Below are positions 1 through 6,023 of a stretch of 8,970 nt of DNA, in pieces. Each line of letters begins with the position of its first letter. The stretch's first letter is position 1. The position numbers were made by a program, and so were the translations under genes. The notes under the pieces are model-generated. The model had not been told where the DNA came from. It was given only the letters and a program-made list of their open reading frames with translations, and did not search any database. Source of the DNA: JAHJDO01 sp030671985 [NCBI: bacterium] (GTDB lineage Bacteria; JAHJDO01); contig DAOVHI010000053.1 of the NCBI GenBank assembly GCA_030671985.1, positions 1-8,970 of the forward strand, written 5' to 3'.

Positions 1-35
1 ATCAAGTCCCCATGCAGCTCGATCATCCGCATACA
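1..35. repeat. 35-bp exact direct repeat, unit 1 (3' end of pilin copy C)
   Basis: These 35 bases recur without mismatch at 782-816. They encode, on the minus strand, the C-terminal residues [11 protein letters not shown] of the pseudopilin. The repeat exists because 782-816 is the leftover 3' end of a third pilin copy. Confidence 0.95.
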
Positions 36-723
36 CCTCGCTTATGCTATCTGACCCTTTCCATTCTATGTGTTGATCAAGAAAAAGAATATTGACTCCA
101 CCATTATGAGGAACTGCACTGGGTTGATTATGGAGACTGTAGGGCTCAAATTGGCAGTCATTACTGTCTGCCAGAAGGTATATCTCTGACTGTGATAGTG
201 AAGAAGATCTTGTAAGCCTGACTGTCTTACTACTGGCGATATACCCACAATATTTATTGAGACCATAGGCTGTTCTATCAACCTCTGCCCCGTCTGATGC
301 TACTGCTTTATAAGAAGGGCAGTAAGCACCTTCATACCATCCCCGAGCAACGTGATCAGGAGCGACTGCATTACGCGGACCTTCAGGCACATACCCCCAA
401 ATTTGTAGATGCGTGAGCCAGGAATAGTTCCAAGATGTATGACCATTGACAAATACTAAACCTCCATCATCCTTATCATCACCCGTCCCACTCATATACG
501 GTCGATAGCCATTATAATCTTCCGTATACATTAGCAAAGCTAGTCCTAATTGCTTTAGATTATTCAGGCATTTTACTCTTCTTGCCGCCTCCCTTGCCCT
601 TGAAAGCACCGGCAAAAGCATTGACGCTAAAAGAGCAATGATCGCAATCACGACCAAAAGCTCTATGAGCGTAAACGCCCAGCAACTCATAAGCGCCTTC
701 TTTTTTATGCTTTCAATGTGCAT
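1..723 (-). CDS. Prepilin-like H-X9-D protein, copy C (3' end off the window)
   Basis: The frame is open for 241 codons from the ATG at 723 to the left edge, with no stop. The start is supported by AAAGGA at 728-733, five bases upstream. Residues 1-16 form a short basic leader, followed by [19 protein letters not shown] (F17, with the mature Glu5 equivalent at E21), the type IV prepilin cleavage/methylation segment and transmembrane helix. The residue before the presumed cleavage site is Ala rather than the usual Gly. Near the C-terminus lies H206-X9-D216-Q, a variant of the 'H-X9-DG' motif of large pseudopilin families. Conserved features in between include [22 protein letters not shown] and NKYCGY. 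It is a close paralogue of the gene at 1427-2152, about four in five residues identical by eye, with most differences around residues 76-95. Comparison with the copy B remnant predicts that it ends a few codons beyond the window (Asp-Pro-Lys-stop). Exact role (pseudopilin, surface or secreted protein) is unknown. Confidence 0.85.
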   Translation of the reverse strand, partial: MHIESIKKKALMSCWAFTLIELLVVIAIIALLASMLLPVLSRAREAARRVKCLNNLKQLGLALLMYTEDYNGYRPYMSGTGDDKDDGGLVFVNGHTSWNYSWLTHLQIWGYVPEGPRNAVAPDHVARGWYEGAYCPSYKAVASDGAEVDRTAYGLNKYCGYIASSKTVRLTRSSSLSQSEIYLLADSNDCQFEPYSLHNQPSAVPHNGGVNILFLDQHIEWKGSDSISEVYADDRAAWGLD

Positions 724-780
724 TTTTATCCTTTCTATTCGCTATCTCTTTTTCGTATCTTTCCCTAATTCTCTATTTTG
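698..780. repeat. ~83-bp direct repeat, unit 1 (pilin start plus upstream spacer)
   Basis: This segment matches 1334-1415 with a few substitutions and one single-base indel. It covers, on the minus strand, the end of the previous pilin gene, the AT-rich spacer with its ribosome binding site, and the first codons (MHIESIKK here, MQIESIKK in the other copy). It marks the repeating unit of the pilin tandem array. Confidence 0.9.
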
Positions 781-781
781 G

Positions 782-816
782 ATCAAGTCCCCATGCAGCT
801 CGATCATCCGCATACA
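782..816. repeat. 35-bp exact direct repeat, unit 2 (3' end of pilin copy B)
   Basis: Identical to 1-35. The match ends abruptly at 816/817, which is one breakpoint of the inserted transposase-bearing segment. Confidence 0.95.
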
Positions 817-1333
817 TGTCACTGTCTCCAAAGAAGGTATCGCCTTTGTTGGACTTACGCTTTCGAATAATGTTACAGACGCTAAAGTTGCTCTTAAACA
901 CCCAGACGGTTGTCCAATCTCTCATTCTAAATTCTCTCAAGGCAAAGCATACGGATGTACTAAATATTTAGACCTAACAGATGATACTCGCTCTCAGGCG
1001 CCGCATGACACAAAACTGTTTAAAGATAGTTATAATCTCCGCACTGAAGTTGAGCGACATTTTGCTCGTCTAGAAGACAGAGAAGCTGAACAAACTACTC
1101 TACACAAACTCCATCCAGTTTAGAACCAGATGACTATCGCTCATCTCTCTTTGAGCTTGGTTGCTTATGCTGCCGCTATTCTCTTGAGACAACCTCAGAA
1201 GATCAGATGCTATCGCACCTTTGCTAATTATTCCAAAGCTGCTTGACATACACCTCAAATTTTCAAAGAACAACTTCTACAACAGGCGAACTATATCTTA
1301 ACTCGCCAAATTTCTTCCCAAAATCTATTCAAA
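817..1333 (+). mobile_element. Insertion-sequence remnant inside pilin copy B
   Basis: This is the segment between the two breakpoints at which homology to the pilin array ends (816/817 and 1333/1334). It has no similarity to the pilin genes and contains the C-terminal half or less of a transposase gene on the plus strand, plus about 87 bp of non-coding sequence after it. The left part of the element, with the transposase N-terminus and left terminal repeat, is gone, so terminal inverted repeats and target duplications could not be identified. The pilin interior is missing too, so an insertion was followed by deletion or recombination. Confidence 0.65.
818..1246 (+). pseudogene. Transposase fragment (DDE-type, C-terminal part) with in-frame stop
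   Basis: The plus-strand frame carries features of a DDE transposase C-terminus: AYGCTKYLDLTDDTRSQAP, then LFKDSYNLRTEVERHFARL (the Y-x-x-R-x-x-x-E signature with the catalytic Glu region), then REAEQTT. It meets a TAG at 1121-1123 and continues in the same frame as NQMTIAHLSLSLVAYAAAIL and KIRCYRTFA, to TGA at 1244-1246. The part after the TAG resembles the hydrophobic tail expected in such transposases, so the TAG is best read as an inactivating nonsense mutation (possibly from CAG). The N-terminus is missing. Upstream of about 817 the frame stays open only by chance, antisense to pilin sequence. The IS family is not assigned with confidence. Confidence 0.7.
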
Positions 1334-1415
1334 TCCTTTTTTATGCTTTCAATCTGCATTTTTATCTTTCCTATTCGTTACCTCTTTTTCTATCTTTCCC
1401 TAATTCTCTATTTTG
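1334..1415. repeat. ~83-bp direct repeat, unit 2 (start of pilin copy B plus upstream spacer)
   Basis: Second copy of 698-780. On the minus strand it holds the copy B start codon (1359-1357), its ribosome binding site and the spacer that follows copy A. Homology ends at 1334, the right breakpoint of the insertion remnant. Confidence 0.9.
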
Positions 1416-1426
1416 CAGGAGTCTTT

Positions 1427-2152
1427 TTATAGTACGGGAAATAGTCCCCATGAATGTGGTTCATCCGGAAATCGTTCACCTATCAATTTTTCCTCTCTCC
1501 ATTCTACGTGTTGATCAAGAAAAAGAATATTGATTCCACCATTATGAGGAACTGCACTGGGTTGATTATGGAGACTGCTGGGTTCAAATAGGCAGTCATT
1601 ACTGTCTGCCATAAGGTATATCTTTGAATGTGATACTGAATAAGGTCTTGTAAGCCTGACTGTCTTACTACTTTTGATATACCCACAATATTTATTGAGA
1701 CCATAGGATGTTCTGTCAATCAGTGCCCCGTCTGATGCTACTGCTTTATAAGAAGGGCAGTAAGCACCTTCATAGAATCCCCGAGCAACGTGAGTAGGAT
1801 TGTTTACATCACGCGGACCTTCAGGCACGTATTCCCAGATTTGTAGATGCGTGACCCAGGAATAGTTCCAACATTTTACTCCATCCAAAGTAATCAAGGC
1901 TCCTCCATTTTTATCCGCCGTCCCCTCCACATACGGTCGATAGCCATTATAATCTTCCGTATACATTAGCAAAGCTAGTCCTAATTGCTTCAGATTATTC
2001 ACGCATTTTACTCTTCTTGCCGCCTCCCTTGCCCTTGAAAGCACCGGCAAAAGCATTGACGCTAAAAGAGCAATGATCGCAATCACGACCAAAAGCTCTA
2101 TGAGCGTAAACGCCCAGCAACCCATAAGTGCTTTACGAATTTTTGTTAACAT
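1427..2152 (-). CDS. Prepilin-like H-X9-D protein, copy A (241 aa, intact)
   Basis: Complete member of the family combining a prepilin-type N-terminal cleavage/methylation domain with a C-terminal H-X9-DG-like motif. The ATG at 2152 is preceded by AAGGAG (2160-2165) at seven bases. Residues 1-14 are a basic leader ([14 protein letters not shown]), and F15-TLIE19[15 protein letters not shown] is the processing site and membrane/assembly helix. Residue -1 is Ala, not the standard Gly. H203-X9-D213 is followed by Gln instead of Gly. Cysteines in CPSYKA, NKYCGY and SNDC are shared with copy C. The protein is probably exported and processed by a prepilin peptidase as a minor pseudopilin or surface protein, but no secretion or pilus genes are adjacent, so its role is unknown. 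It is first in a tandem array of three and is read from the promoter at about 2319-2347. Its N-terminal leader and last eight or so residues differ from copy C. Confidence 0.88.
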   Translation of the reverse strand: MLTKIRKALMGCWAFTLIELLVVIAIIALLASMLLPVLSRAREAARRVKCVNNLKQLGLALLMYTEDYNGYRPYVEGTADKNGGALITLDGVKCWNYSWVTHLQIWEYVPEGPRDVNNPTHVARGFYEGAYCPSYKAVASDGALIDRTSYGLNKYCGYIKSSKTVRLTRPYSVSHSKIYLMADSNDCLFEPSSLHNQPSAVPHNGGINILFLDQHVEWREEKLIGERFPDEPHSWGLFPVL

Positions 2153-2178
2153 CTTTTTTCTCCTTTTTTTGTTATAGT

Positions 2179-2253
2179 TCAGTTATTAAAAGTTGATTTT
2201 TTCAACTTTTTTTGCGTTTTTACTTTATATGTAGAAACGCTGTGACAATTCAA
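2179..2253 (-). CDS. Possible 24-residue leader peptide (TTG start)
   Basis: A TTG at 2253-2251 opens a 24-codon frame ending in TGA at 2181-2179, about 26 bases before the pilin copy A start. It is considered only because a full-strength Shine-Dalgarno sequence lies eleven bases upstream and no other start suits it. The peptide begins MNCHSV, is Lys-rich in its second half (KKLKK), has no hydrophobic segment and matches no family I know. Its last codons run through the hairpin at 2188-2210, an arrangement resembling a translated leader. The spacing is longer than optimal and the start codon is weak, so it may not be translated. Confidence 0.25.
   Translation of the reverse strand: MNCHSVSTYKVKTQKKLKKSTFNN
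2188..2210 (-). promoter_or_regulatory. Hairpin in the pilin 5' leader
   Basis: AAAAGTTGA (2188-2196) and TCAACTTTT (2202-2210) pair perfectly over nine base pairs around a five-base loop. In the pilin transcript it lies 36 bases upstream of the copy A ATG. It is AT-rich and followed on the minus strand by only a short T run, so it is a weak terminator at best. On the plus strand it is followed by TTT, but no plus-strand gene needs a terminator there. It could act as an attenuator, an RNA-stability element, or have no function. Confidence 0.4.
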
Positions 2254-2260
2254 GCTTTCT

Positions 2261-2272
2261 ATCACCTCCTTT
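2261..2272 (-). promoter_or_regulatory. Perfect extended Shine-Dalgarno sequence without an obvious gene
   Basis: The minus strand reads AAAGGAGGTGAT, fully complementary to the 3' end of 16S rRNA. It lies about 110 bases upstream of the pilin start codon and so does not serve that gene directly. The nearest candidate start is the TTG at 2253. Confidence 0.45.
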
Positions 2273-2318
2273 TTGTCATCTGTATTACCTTGTATCATTA
2301 TTGCAATAACTTAATATA

Positions 2319-2347
2319 ATTATGCAACAATTTTTTTGACTTGTCAA
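2319..2347 (-). promoter_or_regulatory. Sigma70-type promoter for the pilin array
   Basis: The minus strand has TTGACA (-35, 2342-2347), a 17-base spacer and CATAAT (-10, 2319-2324). The -35 is a perfect consensus match and the -10 is a 5/6 match. Transcription would start near 2311, giving a leader of about 160 bases before pilin copy A. It lies downstream of the hydrogenase terminator, so the pilins appear to be a separate transcription unit. Confidence 0.6.
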
Positions 2348-2359
2348 ATTATTTGTCAA
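2335..2359. promoter_or_regulatory. Operator-like repeats over the pilin -35 box
   Basis: TTTGAC-TT-GTCAAA (2335-2348) is a perfect 6+6 inverted repeat overlapping the -35 hexamer. The heptamer TTGTCAA occurs at 2341-2347 and again at 2353-2359, a 12-bp period close to one helical turn. This placement suits a transcription factor site, but no regulator gene is nearby and AT-rich DNA yields such repeats by chance. Confidence 0.3.
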
Positions 2360-2490
2360 CCACAGTTGGAAATGTCTTATCTTAAAGAGACGATAATGCC
2401 TGATTTAATAAGAGAATATTATTGCAGAAAGGACCATTGCCATTTTTGTATTACATAGAAATCAATAAAAAGCATATGCTTCAATCCACT

Positions 2491-2526
2491 ATAAAAGGAA
2501 AAAGGGCGAATGTGGGATTCGCCCTT
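2491..2526 (-). terminator. Rho-independent terminator after the hydrogenase gene
   Basis: AAGGGCGAAT (2502-2511) and ATTCGCCCTT (2517-2526) form a perfect ten-base-pair, GC-rich stem with a five-base loop. On the minus strand it is followed by TTTCCTTTTAT. It begins 30 bases after the hydA stop codon and closes the redox operon. Confidence 0.92.
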
Positions 2527-2556
2527 ACAGACTACTTAGTTCGCAGTGACAACTAG

Positions 2557-4347
2557 TTATTTTTTTGGAGATGGTTCTTTTTTATTTGTATAAGTTGTAT
2601 GCAGAAGGTGATGAGATTTTTCTCCGAGTGGCTTTATAAGAAATTCTTCGTAGATCTCTTTTATTGCAGGATTATCATGAGATTTCCTAAACTTTCTTCC
2701 TTCATCTTCTTTATATATTGCGTTTATTCTTGCCTGCCTTATCGCATCGGTTGTCATTCGCGGCTGTCCTCCTCCGCCAATACAGCCTCCGGGACATGCC
2801 ATAATTTCTATAAAGTGATAGGATTTTTCGCCGCTTTTTATTGATTCTATTAGTTTCTTTGCATTTCCAAGACCATGAGCAACGGCAACATCTAATGTAA
2901 CCCCTTCAAGAAATCTCCACTCTTTTGTTGTGCCTTCTATCTTGAGAGACGCTTCCTTTACTCCTTTCAATCCCTCGATAGGCGCAATATGCAATCCTTT
3001 AAACGGCAGCTCTTTCCCTGTAACAATTTCATACGCTGTTCTGAGAGCAGCTTCCATAACCCCGCCGGTATTTGCAAATATATCCGCAGCACCCGTTGAT
3101 GTACCCAGAGGCGCATCCATTTCCTCATCAGGAAGATTAATGAAATCTATGCCAGCCTGCTTAATAAACTTGCCTAATTCTCTTGTTGTCAGCACATAAT
3201 CTACATCCTTAACTCCGCTGTCATTCATTTCATCCCGATTACACTCAAATTTCTTAGCAGTGCACGGCATTATAGATACTACAATTATATCCTCTTTTTT
3301 CTTGTCAACTTTACTCGCATAATATGTTTTTGCAACAGCTCCGAACATCTGCTGAGGAGATTTACAGGTGGATACATTTGGAATTAGTTCAGGGTAAAAA
3401 GATTCCATATAATTTACCCATCCTGGGGAACATGAAGTAAACATGGGCAAAGCCACATTTTTATCTTTATCAACAAGCGCTTTCTTCAACCTTGTAAGAA
3501 GCTCTGTGCCTTCTTCAATAATAGTTAGATCAGCAGTAAAGTTAGTATCAAATACCTTATCAAACCCAAGCCTTCTGAGAGCAGTGGTCATTTTACCTTT
3601 AATTAAGGCTCCCGGCTTTAGGTCAAAACATTCTCCCAAAGCAGCCCGGATTGCTGGAGCGGTCTGAACAACCACAAACTTGTTTGGATCATCAATAGCT
3701 TCCCATACTTTGTCAATATCATCCTTTTCACTTATTGCTCCAACAGGACAAACAGCGGCGCATTGTCCGCATTGAACACAAACGGCTTCGCTAAGCATGT
3801 CTCCTTGCCCTGGAGCGATAATCGTATCAAATCCACGCGCTCTTGGAGCTAATGTATCTACTCCCTGAACATCTTGGCATACACTGACGCATCTTCTGCA
3901 AAGAATACATTTATTTGGATCTCTGATAATGCCGGGAGTGCTTTCATCCAAAGGCATTCTCTCTCTTACGGATTGAAATCTGACTTCATTAATACCATAT
4001 TCATCCGCCAATTTCTGAAGTTCACAGCTCTGATTGCGATCACAAGTATTGCATTCCCATGGATGGTCGCTTAAAAGCAGCTCCAATATTATTTTTCTGG
4101 CATCACGCACTTTTTTGGTATTAGTGCGAATGTTCATACCTTCAGAAACCTTTGTTACGCATGATGGTTGAAGCGCTTTAGCTCCTTCTACTTCTACGAT
4201 ACACATCCTGCATGATCCGGGATTTTGAAGATCCGCTAGATAACATAAAGTGGGTATCTTTATTCCAATCTTTTTAGCAGCATCCAGAATCGTTGTGTCT
4301 CTTGGAACGTTTACTTCCATATTGTTTATTATAATATTTACACTCAT
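2557..4347 (-). CDS. hydA: [FeFe] hydrogenase catalytic subunit (HydA/HndD type)
   Basis: 596-aa cytoplasmic iron hydrogenase that interconverts H2 with protons and electrons at an H-cluster. Domains in order: plant-type [2Fe-2S] (C35, C46, C49, C63); His-ligated [4Fe-4S] (H95, C99, C102, C108); two ferredoxin-type [4Fe-4S] motifs (C147/C150/C153/C157 and C190/C193/C196/C200); catalytic domain with L1 TSCSPGW (304-310), L2 MPCTAKKFE (360-368) and L3 EIMACPGGCIGGGGQP (514-529); and the small-subunit-like C-terminal region ending in SHHLLHTTY. L1 has Ser where textbook enzymes have a second Cys (TSCCPGW). Length and layout match NAD(P)-linked HndD-type enzymes; the extra C-terminal [2Fe-2S] domain of Thermotoga HydA is absent. 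The ATG at 4347 has AAAGGAG ten bases upstream, overlapping the hydB stop. Last gene of the operon, 15 bases after hydB. The maturation genes hydE, hydF and hydG are not in the window. Confidence 0.95.
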   Translation of the reverse strand: MSVNIIINNMEVNVPRDTTILDAAKKIGIKIPTLCYLADLQNPGSCRMCIVEVEGAKALQPSCVTKVSEGMNIRTNTKKVRDARKIILELLLSDHPWECNTCDRNQSCELQKLADEYGINEVRFQSVRERMPLDESTPGIIRDPNKCILCRRCVSVCQDVQGVDTLAPRARGFDTIIAPGQGDMLSEAVCVQCGQCAAVCPVGAISEKDDIDKVWEAIDDPNKFVVVQTAPAIRAALGECFDLKPGALIKGKMTTALRRLGFDKVFDTNFTADLTIIEEGTELLTRLKKALVDKDKNVALPMFTSCSPGWVNYMESFYPELIPNVSTCKSPQQMFGAVAKTYYASKVDKKKEDIIVVSIMPCTAKKFECNRDEMNDSGVKDVDYVLTTRELGKFIKQAGIDFINLPDEEMDAPLGTSTGAADIFANTGGVMEAALRTAYEIVTGKELPFKGLHIAPIEGLKGVKEASLKIEGTTKEWRFLEGVTLDVAVAHGLGNAKKLIESIKSGEKSYHFIEIMACPGGCIGGGGQPRMTTDAIRQARINAIYKEDEGRKFRKSHDNPAIKEIYEEFLIKPLGEKSHHLLHTTYTNKKEPSPKK

Positions 4348-4362
4348 TTCTTTTTGTCTCCT

Positions 4363-6021
4363 TTATTTGTTTCCATAAACAAGCGGTTTAAACCCCCTGT
4401 TCATGTTTTCTCTGGTTACAGGTTCATGTTTTTTATCAGGATTAACTCCCTGAACAAGTTCTTTCCCAAAATATTTCAAAGCAGAAAGAACAGGTGAGGC
4501 AACAGATTGCCCCAAAGGACAAAAAGCTGTAAGTTTAAGCTCACCAGCCAGCTCTTTTATAGTTTCAAGCTCATCAAAATAGGCTTCCTTCTTTTCTAAT
4601 CGTTTAAAAGCTTCATACATCTGTCTTGTACCAATTCTACACACCGAACATTTCCCGCATGATTCATGAACAAAGAATTTCATACAGCAAGTCAGAAAAT
4701 TCGCAATTGAAACTGTCTCATTCATAATCAGTATCGCGCCGGAACCTAGATTATGTCCCAGTTTCTGGAGTTCTTGATATTCAAGCGGCACATCCAGAAG
4801 TTTTGAAGAAAAAATATCGCCAGCAGTTCCTCCTATCTGAGCCATTTTGAATTTTCCGGAAGACATGCCTCCTGCATAATCATAGATAATTTCTCTAAGA
4901 GTAATTCCCATAGGAACTTCAATTAATCCCGGACGTTTTATGTGTCCCAATATGGTATAGACTTTGGTTCCCGGAGTACTTTCCGTTCCAACCTTTTTAA
5001 ACCATTCGGAACCGTTTAATATAATAGGAGCAATATTAGCAAAAGTTTCTACATTATTTACGTTTGTCGGTTTGGATAGAAATCCTGATTCTGCAGGAAA
5101 TGGCGGCTTGAGTCTCGGCTCGCCTCTTAATCCTTCCATTGAATTAAGAAGAGCGGTTTCTTCTCCGCAAACATAAGAACCTGCTCCAATCTTAATCTTT
5201 ACATTAAAATTAAAGTCCGTACCGAAAATATTTTTACCTAAAAGTCCTAATTTTTCCGCGTCTTTTATGGCCTTTGTTAATCTTTGAATAGAAAGCTGAT
5301 ATTCTCCACGAATGTAGATATAGGCTGTATTAGCGCCTATTGCGTACCCGCAGATTGCCATGCCTTCCAGAACCTTATGAGGATCTCCTTCCATAATTAA
5401 CCGATCCTTAAATGTGCCGGGCTCCCCTTCATCAGCGTTGCAGATAATATATTTTGGACTTTCTTTTGCCGCTTTGGCAAATGACCATTTCAAACCTGTC
5501 GGGAATCCTGCGCCTCCTCTTCCTACAAGTCCGGAATCTTTTACGGTCTTAATAATACCTTCTGGCGTTTTTTCCTCCAGAGCTGTACCTAACGCTTCAT
5601 ATCCGTCTGCTCCAATGTATTCTTCGATATCTTCAGGATTAATCTTTCCACAATTTTCAAGAACAATCCGACCATAATGCTGTGTTTTTCTGGAATCGTA
5701 AGTAGTCGTATCAACTCCTGTAGAAAGTTTTTTCGATAAAAGCAATTTTTTATAAGGTCTGCCTTTAATGAATCTTTCTCTAATAAACTCTTCTATTACA
5801 TCTTCCGTCATGTTCGCATATATTTCTCCTGACGGATAAATACCTATAACCACACCCTCATTGATGGGACCGATACTTCCTGTTTCAATTACCTGAACCT
5901 GATCAGAAATACCCTGTTTGTTTATTTCGGTAATTATCCGAGTTTTTATCTTTCTGGCTCCTGAAAGAACACTATTACTATCAATTCCCACCAAAATTTG
6001 AGCAATACTCTTTTTTAACAT
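4363..6021 (-). CDS. hydB: NuoF/HydB-type NAD(H)-FMN flavoprotein of the hydrogenase
   Basis: 552-aa diaphorase subunit expected to pass electrons between NAD(P)(H), via FMN, and the iron-sulfur chain of HydA. Layout: a thioredoxin-like domain (about 1-95, with ETGSIG and VVIGIYPSGE); the FMN/NADH-binding core with [13 protein letters not shown] (167-179), CNADEGEPG (194-202) and [13 protein letters not shown] (279-291); an SLBB-like segment (about 355-440); and the N3-type [4Fe-4S] cluster with C455, C458, C461 and C501 (SCGKCSVC, AFCPLGQ). Two oddities stand out. The thioredoxin-like domain normally binds [2Fe-2S] through four Cys, but here the first Cys of the protein is C124, so that cluster is lost. 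The C-terminal two-cluster ferredoxin domain of typical HydB is also missing, and the chain ends after KPLVYGNK. The ATG at 6021 follows AGGAAG at good spacing, two bases after the upstream stop. Confidence 0.92.
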   Translation of the reverse strand: MLKKSIAQILVGIDSNSVLSGARKIKTRIITEINKQGISDQVQVIETGSIGPINEGVVIGIYPSGEIYANMTEDVIEEFIRERFIKGRPYKKLLLSKKLSTGVDTTTYDSRKTQHYGRIVLENCGKINPEDIEEYIGADGYEALGTALEEKTPEGIIKTVKDSGLVGRGGAGFPTGLKWSFAKAAKESPKYIICNADEGEPGTFKDRLIMEGDPHKVLEGMAICGYAIGANTAYIYIRGEYQLSIQRLTKAIKDAEKLGLLGKNIFGTDFNFNVKIKIGAGSYVCGEETALLNSMEGLRGEPRLKPPFPAESGFLSKPTNVNNVETFANIAPIILNGSEWFKKVGTESTPGTKVYTILGHIKRPGLIEVPMGITLREIIYDYAGGMSSGKFKMAQIGGTAGDIFSSKLLDVPLEYQELQKLGHNLGSGAILIMNETVSIANFLTCCMKFFVHESCGKCSVCRIGTRQMYEAFKRLEKKEAYFDELETIKELAGELKLTAFCPLGQSVASPVLSALKYFGKELVQGVNPDKKHEPVTRENMNRGFKPLVYGNK

Positions 6022-6023
6022 AA

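Larger units (their letters stand above)
773..1359 (-). pseudogene. Prepilin-like gene, copy B: only both ends remain
   Basis: On the minus strand an ATG at 1359-1357 follows a spacer nearly identical to that before copy C. It begins MQIESIKK, like copy C, but homology stops near 1334 and the frame soon ends in TAG. At the other end, 782-816 is identical to the 3' end of copy C and continues to Pro-Lys-TAG at 773. The copy therefore keeps about 26 bp of its 5' end and 44 bp of its 3' end. The roughly 660 bp expected between them have been replaced by unrelated DNA carrying a transposase fragment (817-1333). It cannot make a pilin. No terminator is visible on either side, so it probably sat in one transcript with copies A and C. 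Confidence 0.85.
2153..2490. other. Intergenic region between hydrogenase terminator and pilin array
   Basis: About 340 bp of very AT-rich DNA without a convincing conventional gene. Reading the minus strand it holds, in order, a 12-bp perfect palindrome AAGCATATGCTT (2470-2481), the pilin promoter (2319-2347) with overlapping repeats, a perfect Shine-Dalgarno sequence (2261-2272), a possible short leader ORF (2179-2253) and a hairpin (2188-2210). I saw no RNA gene or recognised riboswitch. Confidence 0.7.

Noticed and set aside
66-281. Minus-strand 71-codon frame, with a near-identical partner at 1504-1719
   Set aside because: The similarity between the two only reflects the duplicated pilin genes read in another frame; each lies wholly inside the better supported pilin frame.
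638-1123. Plus-strand frame of 161 codons as one intact gene
   Set aside because: Its first 60 codons are antisense to pilin copies C and B and the spacer between them; only the part after about 817 looks like a real (transposase) protein, and that continues past the TAG. It is a chance joining, not a gene.
1285-1307. GGCGA/TCGCC inverted repeat as a terminator or IS end
   Set aside because: Only five base pairs with a 13-base loop and no T run; too weak to support a terminator, and terminal repeats of the element cannot be defined because its left end is missing.
1243-1533. Plus-strand 96-codon frame
   Set aside because: It runs through the pilin spacer repeat and antisense to the copy A 3' end, has low-complexity composition and no family features or ribosome binding site.
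2403-2440. Possible sigma54 promoter upstream of the pilins (TGGCAA...TGCA)
   Set aside because: The GG-to-GC spacing is not the ten bases sigma54 requires, and a well-formed sigma70-type promoter lies downstream.
2153-2556. CRISPR array, tRNA or riboswitch in the intergenic region
   Set aside because: No regularly spaced repeats, cloverleaf or recognisable riboswitch core could be seen.
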